The notes beneath the pieces were generated by a model. It did no database searches and was not told where the DNA came from. It saw only the letters and a program-made list of their open reading frames with translations. The translations under genes were made by a program, and so were the position numbers. From Moraxellaceae bacterium (GTDB taxonomy: Bacteria; Pseudomonadota; Gammaproteobacteria; Pseudomonadales; Moraxellaceae), in assembly GCA_024234595.1 (NCBI GenBank), contig JACKNZ010000010.1:74157-138156 (forward strand): DNA of 64,000 nucleotides, read 5' to 3'. Shown here one piece after another: positions 57,916 to 64,000 of this stretch. Positions within the stretch are counted from its first letter, which is position 1; the number at the start of each line of letters is the position of its first letter.

Positions 57916-60372
57916 ATGAAAAAAAGAGTTTGGGGTTTATTAACATTATCCACTATTGGTGTGGTAACGGCAGGAGTGCATTTTGCCACTTTGCCGCCTG
58001 CGCCACCAGCCGTACCACCTGTACCTGATAAAATCGCTATTCCTGAGGTGCCAGCATTGACGCCTTATGATATGCCAACAGGTCAAGTGGCAGTTTCAAA
58101 TGAGCCGTATCGCTCCACCAATCGTAGTGTTTCTTTACAAGATTTAGTGGATAGAAAACTCACGACGGGTGTTTATACAGGCACTCCTTACTGGAAAAAA
58201 CGTGCTGAATGGTTTGATAAACATTTTTACGATACCTTAGCGGCGCGTAAAGTATGGCAAGAAGGCACATCACCCGATACCCACAAACGCGGTGGGCCAG
58301 TGACATGGACCTATCAACCGATTCCACAATATGTACCGCCCCCCTGTAGCGAAGTACAACCAACGGGTTATGATGCCGAAGGCTGTCGTTATGTTTTAGG
58401 ATTGTTTAAAGATGTCGAAGCTAAAGACCCTATCAAAGCCAATGTCATGCGTGAGCAAGTACGTCGTGGCCGTGATGTATGGTTTAAGGGGACTTTTGGT
58501 AACCAAGACGAAAATATGCTCTTGCAAACACGAGTTGTTGGCAAAGAGAATATGTACTATCCGTGGTTGGATACCCGTACTCGCGCACAGCGTTTCAGCA
58601 AATGGGGCTTAATTAACGACCCAGATTGTGTGCAGGGAGATGCTTCTACCAACTGGTACGACAAATGCCAAGACCCTCATTCCTCAGGTGTGTTAGGTTA
58701 TCGCAAATACTATGCCGACCCTATCAAGGATAAAACAGGCAAAGTAGTGTATGACCCACAAACTGCACCTTATTCCGAAACTGAAATTAAAGAAAACAAA
58801 CGTTATGTAGTTGGCCATCCTTGCGTACAATGTCACGTAGGTTTTGACCCTACCAATCCGCCACAAAATCCCAACGAACCCAAATGGGAAAACTTAAGCG
58901 CGACGATTGGCAATCAACATATTCGTCAACCTTTAGCCTTCTTCCAAGGTGCGCCAAGCAATCATTTGGCTAACCAAGCGGTGATGGCAGGACGTTTAGG
59001 CACGATTGACACCTCCATTGTGGCTAATGATTGGCAGCATAATCCCGGTACTCAAAACAATATCATGGACTTTCATAACAAGCGTTTGTTTGAACATGCC
59101 ATGAAAGACCCTGTCACAGGTGAAGTCAAAACTGCCATGACCCGTCATGTACTTAAAGGTGCAGAAGATTCGGTTGGTGAACATTTGGCCTTGATTCGGG
59201 TTTATGTCAATATTGGTATGTGTACCGAAGAATGTTGGACACCCAATTTCCCCTATCCAGGTCAACTTTTGGGACGTGGCGTTCATCAAAGTCCAATGCG
59301 TATTATGCAATGTGCCAACAAATGTGATGCGTGGAATTATGCCGATAGCAAAATGGATGATTTGACGGCCTTTTTAATCACAGGTGGGCCAACTTATTTA
59401 ATGGCTGCTAAAGATAAGGATAATACCGCAGGTCAACACTATATTGATTTAAAAGTGGTTGCTAAAGGCCATGATGTCTATGCGCGTGAATGTGCTTCTT
59501 GCCATAGCTCCAAGGTTGCCCCCGAAAATATTCGTGCTGATAAAGATGCCTTGGGCAAGTTTTACGAAGGTCATATTTTTGGTAAAGAAGATTACTGGCG
59601 TTATGAAATGACACCTGACAAATTGAATGATGCCTCATTTATGGCCAAATACTTTGCCAAAGACCTCAAAGGTAACTTACGTCCAAAACAATTTGCCGAT
59701 AAGGGTATTTTTGGTCAGGATTGGTTAGGCAATGACGAGCGTACACCGTTTAATATTGTTGGCACAAATATGTGTCGTGCTTTACACGACAATCACAACC
59801 AAGGTCATATTTGGGAAGAGTTCTCGTCAGAGACTTACAAAAATTCACCCTCTCCAGGTAGTGTAAAACGTGTCTTTAACCGTGTGTTCCCTCTAATTGG
59901 TGGCTTGCCCTTTGGTGAGCGCAAAATTGAAGGTGGGCCAGGTTATATGCGTAATATCTCATTGTTATCTGTTTGGGCAACAGCACCATTCTTACATAAC
60001 AATGCGATTGGCGAAGTGACTTTCTTGCCTGATGGTTCGCCTGATTACACTTTAAGTGGTCGTATTAAACAATTCGAGATGGCTTATGATGAATTGATGA
60101 TGTCGGATGATCCAAAAGTATCACCCAGTCGTCCGCAAAAAATCACTGGCTTGACCGAAGACTTTAAGAGTAGCGGCCGTGAAGATGCACAAGGCCCAGC
60201 CTTAATCCCCTTCAAAAAGGGTGACCCTGTTGCTCATGTGTTGTCTTCAAATCCTCATCGCCCGTTATTTATGAAGTGTGATGATTTGGTCGAAAACAAA
60301 GGCCATCAGTTTGGAGTTGATTTAACCCCTCAAGATAAATTTGCTTTACGCGAATTCTTGAAACTGATGTAA
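57916..60372 (+). CDS. Large diheme c-type cytochrome, RoxA/MauG-like peroxidase or oxygenase fold
   Basis: 818 aa, exported by an N-terminal signal/anchor (residues about 5-25) followed by a Pro-rich linker (LPPAPPAVPPVPDK). Two heme motifs: C303-VQC-H307 and C526-ASC-H530. The C-terminal half contains a stretch GYMRNISLLSVWATAPFLHNNAIG, similar in character to the WATAPYLHNGSV segment of RoxA-type and CcpA/MauG diheme proteins. RoxA cleaves rubber and MauG modifies proteins; bacterial CcpA reduces H2O2. The heme spacing (223 residues) is close to that of RoxA. It is longer than RoxA (about 680), and Cys-rich regions (MCTEECWTP, MQCANKCDA) may form disulfides. TAGGAG precedes the ATG. First gene of the four-gene cytochrome cluster. 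Confidence 0.75.
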   Translation: MKKRVWGLLTLSTIGVVTAGVHFATLPPAPPAVPPVPDKIAIPEVPALTPYDMPTGQVAVSNEPYRSTNRSVSLQDLVDRKLTTGVYTGTPYWKKRAEWFDKHFYDTLAARKVWQEGTSPDTHKRGGPVTWTYQPIPQYVPPPCSEVQPTGYDAEGCRYVLGLFKDVEAKDPIKANVMREQVRRGRDVWFKGTFGNQDENMLLQTRVVGKENMYYPWLDTRTRAQRFSKWGLINDPDCVQGDASTNWYDKCQDPHSSGVLGYRKYYADPIKDKTGKVVYDPQTAPYSETEIKENKRYVVGHPCVQCHVGFDPTNPPQNPNEPKWENLSATIGNQHIRQPLAFFQGAPSNHLANQAVMAGRLGTIDTSIVANDWQHNPGTQNNIMDFHNKRLFEHAMKDPVTGEVKTAMTRHVLKGAEDSVGEHLALIRVYVNIGMCTEECWTPNFPYPGQLLGRGVHQSPMRIMQCANKCDAWNYADSKMDDLTAFLITGGPTYLMAAKDKDNTAGQHYIDLKVVAKGHDVYARECASCHSSKVAPENIRADKDALGKFYEGHIFGKEDYWRYEMTPDKLNDASFMAKYFAKDLKGNLRPKQFADKGIFGQDWLGNDERTPFNIVGTNMCRALHDNHNQGHIWEEFSSETYKNSPSPGSVKRVFNRVFPLIGGLPFGERKIEGGPGYMRNISLLSVWATAPFLHNNAIGEVTFLPDGSPDYTLSGRIKQFEMAYDELMMSDDPKVSPSRPQKITGLTEDFKSSGREDAQGPALIPFKKGDPVAHVLSSNPHRPLFMKCDDLVENKGHQFGVDLTPQDKFALREFLKLM

Positions 60373-60609
60373 ATAACCTTCTCTTTAGGAGAGGTAGCTA
60401 CACAATGATTTTAGGACTGAAAATAAGACTATAACGATGAATTTCCCCTCCTCGGAGGGGCTAGGGGTAGGTTAAAACAGATAAAAAATACTGTTGGCCT
60501 AACACATCCCTAAATCCCCTCTCAAGAGGGGACTTACGCTCATTTTTATAGACTGTGTAGATACCTCCGCCTAAATTGAGAGAGGGAATATTTTTGATTT
60601 AGAGCTACT
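60373..60609. other. Intergenic region with G/C-run REP hairpins
   Basis: This 237-bp gap between the first two cytochrome genes carries CCCCTCCTCGGAGGGG (60446-60461) and CCCCTCTCAAGAGGGG (60517-60532), each a short hairpin, in opposite orientation around AGGTTAAAACAG / CCTAACACATCCC. It is the same class as the repeat in MITE copy 2 and in mod. A GGACTTACGCT piece follows at 60531, perhaps a MITE relic. The two cytochrome genes may still be one transcript. Confidence 0.55.
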
Positions 60610-62304
60610 ATGAAAAAAACAATACTTGGGATAGCGATAATTCTGTTAATTAGTGCATTAGCAGCAATAGCCGTGCTAAATACCTCAAGTACGCCTCCAA
60701 TTACCGAATTAGCTAAAAATATCCCTGCAAAAACAGATTATTTATCACAAAAAGTTATTCCAGATACCGATTTACCGCCACAAGGCACTCGTTCTTTATT
60801 TGACCATATCATTGCCCAGCATAATGGCTTACCGTATCCCTTTGAAAAACTCATTGCCTTGTTAAAAGAGCAAAGCCCCCAAAATACAGACCCGATTACG
60901 TTGTTGATTCCGCATGGCCGTTCTTTATTAAAAGGTCAAGCTGATGATAAACATCCGCGTATTGTGGTCGCCGCAGATTTTGAACAAGGCAATGCCCCTG
61001 CAGGCTTAGGCTTAAAAACTAATGGCTTATTGTTTTTGGGTTTTGTCGAAAATGCCCACGAAATAGAAGTGTTAAGTTATAACGAAGCCGCAGGACGTTT
61101 TGAGTTTCAATTAGTACAAAATTATTGTGAAGGTTGTGTGCCAAGAATTGTGTATGCACGGAGAGCCATTTGTACCACTTGTCATCAAGGCGGTACACCG
61201 ATTTTTTCGCAGCGTCCGTGGAATGAAACCAATGGTCAACAAAGTACCGCCGCTGCCATCGCCGCGGCACGAGGCAATAATTTGGCTTATCAAAGCGTGG
61301 CTTTGCAACAACCCTTAGCCAATTCGGAGCGTTTTGACCAATTAACCGATGTCGGCAACTTTTATCATGTCACCCAACGTTTATGGTTGGATGGTTGTGG
61401 TTTAGACGGTAACCAATGTCGGCGGCAAATGTTAAAGCTCGCTTTGCAATATGCCGATAACGCGGGCGGATTTGATGCTAATAGTGCAGAGTCGCAAAGC
61501 TTAAAACAATTACAAGCCAAAAACTTTCCCAAAGAAGGTATTGCAGTGCCTGAGTCAGACTTACTAAACCGCGACCCTATAGGCGAAAAACAAGGAGTTA
61601 AAGGCTGGTTACGTTCTTTAGTCACGCGTGACATTAAATTTGGCGAAGGTGCAAAAGACAACGAAGATTTAAGTGAGTTTGATAAATTGCCACCTTTACG
61701 CAAAGAAGTTGACCCATTGACCATCCGCGCACCAAAACAAGTTTTAACCGCGCAACAGATTGATGGTGTGTATGGTCTCGCTCGTTTTTTTAGTGATGCA
61801 GATTTAAAAAGTTTAGTACAAGCCAATGGTAATCGGTGGACAAATGTCGTGGCCAAAGTGCAAGGTTTGCCTGATGAAGTTTTTGCCGCTAAACCCTTTT
61901 CGCGAGTGGTGGTGATGCAAGCATTATTAGGACAAAAGCGCGATTATTGTTGTTTGAGTACCGCAGAAATGTCTCCGCCAGTGGTCTCAGGCATTCCACC
62001 GTTAACCATCAAAAAATTGCCGCAACTACAGCCATTTGCGGACTATTGTTTTGCCTGTCATCGGGGTAATCCTGCACAACGTTTAAACTTTATGGCAGGC
62101 GATACCGAAGAACAAGTATTGGCTAATATTCAGGCCAAAAAAGAAATTAGAGATGCGTTGGATTGGGAGCGTTATGAAGGCACAGAAAAAGCCAGTAAAC
62201 TGATGCCGCCACGAGACGCTATACAGTATCAAAAATTAAAACAAGCAGATGAAAAAGCTCGCCAACAAATGCGCGATACTGTGCCAAGTTTATTTGATTT
62301 TTGA
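60610..62304 (+). CDS. Exported diheme c-type cytochrome, unrecognised family
   Basis: 564 aa. N-terminal hydrophobic helix (about 4-25) as signal or anchor. Heme motifs C188-TTC-H192 and C480-FAC-H484; an extra CEGC at 173-176 lacks the histidine and may be a disulfide or metal pair. The region before the first heme (RIVVAADFEQGNAPAGLGLK, LLFLGFVENAHEIEVLSY) reads like a beta-rich domain of unknown function. I recognise no family; the protein may act as electron partner or substrate-binding subunit of the RoxA-like protein. It is followed 11 bp later by the monoheme gene. Confidence 0.68.
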   Translation: MKKTILGIAIILLISALAAIAVLNTSSTPPITELAKNIPAKTDYLSQKVIPDTDLPPQGTRSLFDHIIAQHNGLPYPFEKLIALLKEQSPQNTDPITLLIPHGRSLLKGQADDKHPRIVVAADFEQGNAPAGLGLKTNGLLFLGFVENAHEIEVLSYNEAAGRFEFQLVQNYCEGCVPRIVYARRAICTTCHQGGTPIFSQRPWNETNGQQSTAAAIAAARGNNLAYQSVALQQPLANSERFDQLTDVGNFYHVTQRLWLDGCGLDGNQCRRQMLKLALQYADNAGGFDANSAESQSLKQLQAKNFPKEGIAVPESDLLNRDPIGEKQGVKGWLRSLVTRDIKFGEGAKDNEDLSEFDKLPPLRKEVDPLTIRAPKQVLTAQQIDGVYGLARFFSDADLKSLVQANGNRWTNVVAKVQGLPDEVFAAKPFSRVVVMQALLGQKRDYCCLSTAEMSPPVVSGIPPLTIKKLPQLQPFADYCFACHRGNPAQRLNFMAGDTEEQVLANIQAKKEIRDALDWERYEGTEKASKLMPPRDAIQYQKLKQADEKARQQMRDTVPSLFDF

Positions 62305-62315
62305 GGGGATAAATC

Positions 62316-63083
62316 ATGCGTTTAGCCTTAATACTACTAAGCAGTAGTTTACTAATGACCAGCATCAATAGTTATGCCATGCCAGCCTTTGCTCGTTATT
62401 ATAAACAGCAATATGGTTATATGCCCTCCTGTCATGCTTGTCATAGCGAAGGTGGTGGCACACCGTTAAATAACTATGGCAAAGCTTTTAAAGACAATGG
62501 AAAGTCCTTAGCTGCTTTAGCAAAAATTGCTAGTTTAGACAGTGATGGCGATGGTGCTGCTAATGGTGTTGAGGCGCAAGCTAAAGCCAATCCTGCCGAC
62601 AAACATTCTACCCCTGCAAAAGCTGGCACATGGCTAGATTTAGCCAGTTTGATTCCTAAAGAAGTCCAAGCCTTATTTCCAGCTATTCGTTCTTGGTTGC
62701 CTAAAGATGCGGTGTTAACCTCTGCAGATATTGCCACAGCCAAAACAATGGGGGCAATATTAAGTGCGGCAGATGAAAATACCATTTATATTCCTGTTGA
62801 AAATCAACGCCCTGCGGGAACAGCCCTAATTTTTCCTGCACAATATCAAGGCAAAACTTTCTTTTTGCTCATGGCAACTGATAAACAACTCAAAATCACC
62901 CAAATCAAAGTGATGAACGCCAAAGATGTGCCAGCAGCTAAAAAAAGTGCAGTTTATGGCAAATTAGTGGGATTAGCCGCCCAAAGTATTCCTACACCCA
63001 CAACCAAAGACCTTGATGCAGCAATTACACAAGCAGTAAAAAATGCAGGTGTTTTGTTGTATGTGCGCTTAAAAGGAGCGTAA
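62316..63083 (+). CDS. Exported monoheme cytochrome with EF-hand-like loop
   Basis: 255 aa. Signal peptide of about 21 residues (ending SYA/M). The heme motif is C39-HAC-H43 (MPSCHACHSEGGG), near the N-terminus. A calcium-type loop D75-S-D77-G-D79-G follows, as in other small cytochromes annotated with thrombospondin type 3 or EF-hand motifs. The C-terminal half (about 140-255; IYIPVENQRPAGTALIF, FFLLMATDKQLKITQIKVM) has an FMN-binding-like feel, but this is uncertain. GAGGGG lies 7 nt before the ATG, immediately after the preceding stop. Confidence 0.72.
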   Translation: MRLALILLSSSLLMTSINSYAMPAFARYYKQQYGYMPSCHACHSEGGGTPLNNYGKAFKDNGKSLAALAKIASLDSDGDGAANGVEAQAKANPADKHSTPAKAGTWLDLASLIPKEVQALFPAIRSWLPKDAVLTSADIATAKTMGAILSAADENTIYIPVENQRPAGTALIFPAQYQGKTFFLLMATDKQLKITQIKVMNAKDVPAAKKSAVYGKLVGLAAQSIPTPTTKDLDAAITQAVKNAGVLLYVRLKGA

Positions 63084-63085
63084 CA

Positions 63086-63823
63086 ATGTGGCGATTATTG
63101 GCTGTTATCCTTTATTTTGTCAGTGTTTGGGCATGGGGAGCTGAGCCAGAAATTGATTTTTTTGGTAATGCACCTATTCCAGAGTCGGCATTGGTACATA
63201 CCCCTGAGCCAAAGCCTGATTGGCAATTATATGGCGCACCTGCTGCTTTATTGCTGTTCTTTTTTAGTTTTTGCCTAATTGTTAAGTTATTGATTCCGTT
63301 TAAAGAAACGGATATGCGTTTTGATTTACATGACTTACCTGTTGCGGCACAACGCGGCATTGGCATGGCAGTAATTTTATTCGGTATTGCTTTTTGTTTT
63401 GGCGGTTTAGAGGCGCATTATCAAATGGGCTTACATGGCAGTGCTGAGGCCTATTTTGGCCAAATGGGGATTGGTAAATTAATTGCCTTTACTCATGCTC
63501 ATTTATTTGGTTTTACCACCAGTTTTTTTATTATTGGTATTCCATTCTCTTTACATTTTAATCGTTTAAAAATTTATCAATGGATATTCCCCTTGGGCTT
63601 AGCGGCTTCACTAACCGATGTTATTTCGTGGTGGGGCATCAAGTTTGTGTCGCCTTATTTTGAATATGTCACATGGTGGTGTGGTTTTGTCTTTAGTGCC
63701 TGTTATTTGTGGATGTTGGTGGCTTTAGTCCGCGTGTTATTTTTTCCACGCGTCAAATGGTTACCTGATTTTATTAACGAGGATAGACAAAAAGAGTGGG
63801 ATAAAGAGCATCGCTCAAAATAA
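63086..63823 (+). CDS. Polytopic membrane protein with conserved-looking histidines, unrecognised
   Basis: 245 aa with about six hydrophobic segments: 1-18 (signal or helix), 48-70, 88-108, 130-152, 162-182 and 190-220. Histidines lie at or near helices: H111, H117, H137 and H139 (TFTHAHLFGF-like FTHAHLFGF) and H157; paired histidines could bind heme b or quinone. AAAAGGAG inside the end of the preceding gene precedes its ATG, and the start is 3 bp after that stop. It is likely the inner-membrane electron donor or anchor for the three cytochromes. No family recognised. Confidence 0.68.
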   Translation: MWRLLAVILYFVSVWAWGAEPEIDFFGNAPIPESALVHTPEPKPDWQLYGAPAALLLFFFSFCLIVKLLIPFKETDMRFDLHDLPVAAQRGIGMAVILFGIAFCFGGLEAHYQMGLHGSAEAYFGQMGIGKLIAFTHAHLFGFTTSFFIIGIPFSLHFNRLKIYQWIFPLGLAASLTDVISWWGIKFVSPYFEYVTWWCGFVFSACYLWMLVALVRVLFFPRVKWLPDFINEDRQKEWDKEHRSK

Positions 63824-63844
63824 TAGCTTAGCTCTTAAAAATAA

Positions 63845-63896
63845 CCCTTCGACTTCGCTCAGGGTACATTTTTTGTTGGTTGAGCGGAGTCGAAAC
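63845..63896. repeat. TCGA-type palindromic repeat, copy 3
   Basis: CCCTTCGACTTCGCTCAGGGTACATT...GTTGGTTGAGCGGAGTCGAAACC, just after the cytochrome cluster, where it can act as transcript end. Confidence 0.72.
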
Positions 63897-63978
63897 CAGC
63901 AAAAAATGCTTAATATCAAGGATTTTACCCACATTTTATGGGCTTTTTAGCTCCAAAATATTTGAGCCTATACTTTTG

Positions 63979-64000
63979 CCCTTTGACTTTACTCAGAGTG
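63979..64000. repeat. TCGA-type palindromic repeat, copy 4 (partial, window edge)
   Basis: CCCTTTGACTTTACTCAGAG resembles the first arm of the TCGA repeat with several changes; the rest lies outside the window. Confidence 0.45.

Noticed and set aside
60531..60541. GGACTTACGCT as a possible MITE end
   Set aside because: Only about 10 bases match and no partner end is seen nearby.

Overview
The window is chromosomal DNA from a gammaproteobacterium of roughly 40-45% GC (estimated by eye). The family assignment is inference. Gene order from rsmB to aroE follows the Pseudomonas aeruginosa PA0017-PA0025 block as I recall it, while the AT-rich codon use, the secreted lipase, the fatty-acid genes and the AraC-type regulator point to Moraxellaceae (an Acinetobacter/Agitococcus/Perlucidibaca-like lipolytic bacterium). 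No rRNA or tRNA gene was recognised.

Layout. 1-6.4 kb: end of a YtfE-type di-iron repair protein, a gamma-carbonic anhydrase, a secreted START-domain protein, a macro-domain protein, an AraC regulator divergent from a PF10118-type di-iron protein, and a Baeyer-Villiger-type flavin monooxygenase. 6.4-17 kb: acetate kinase, a large hybrid histidine kinase, a noncoding convergent gap, a MalT-like LuxR regulator next to a secreted lipase, and an unrecognised coiled-coil membrane protein. 17-30 kb: ppc, then nptA-like / 32-aa membrane peptide / rsmB / fmt, a Uma2-family gene, def, tsaP-like, dprA, a VapBC-type toxin-antitoxin pair, tsaC, hemF, aroE. 30-36.8 kb: three tandem START-domain genes, a medium-size acyl-CoA dehydrogenase, a methyltransferase and a large acyl-CoA dehydrogenase. 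36.8-38.5 kb: a complete IS200/IS605 element (tnpA/tnpB). 38.5-49.6 kb: a PAS-GAF-GGDEF-EAL protein, a YheV-type zinc ribbon, a type III restriction-modification pair, prlC, a small orphan gene flanked by repeats, a Dyp peroxidase and a MerR regulator. 49.7-57.7 kb: an extended SDR, envZ/ompR, chrA, tex and a PerM/AI-2E family protein. 57.9-63.8 kb: a four-gene cluster encoding three c-type cytochromes (five CxxCH motifs) and a polytopic membrane protein; this is the best candidate for an undescribed system.

The intergenic DNA carries several dispersed repeat families: a 99-165 bp MITE-like element with AGGACTTACGC ends (four copies, three ending within 20 bp of a start codon), a palindromic TCGAC/GTCGA repeat, a GGTTGAGGAACGAAACCC repeat, GGCGCATT-AATGCGCC palindromes and G/C-run REP-like hairpins. 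Some are nested in each other, one is read in frame inside the type III methyltransferase, and two create misleading N-terminal extensions of reading frames.

Physiologically the genes fit a lipid-degrading aerobe: secreted lipase, secreted lipid-binding START proteins, two acyl-CoA dehydrogenases, a ketone/flavin monooxygenase, PEP carboxylase and acetate kinase. Defence or mobile cargo (Uma2, VapBC, type III R-M, IS605) is dispersed between housekeeping genes.
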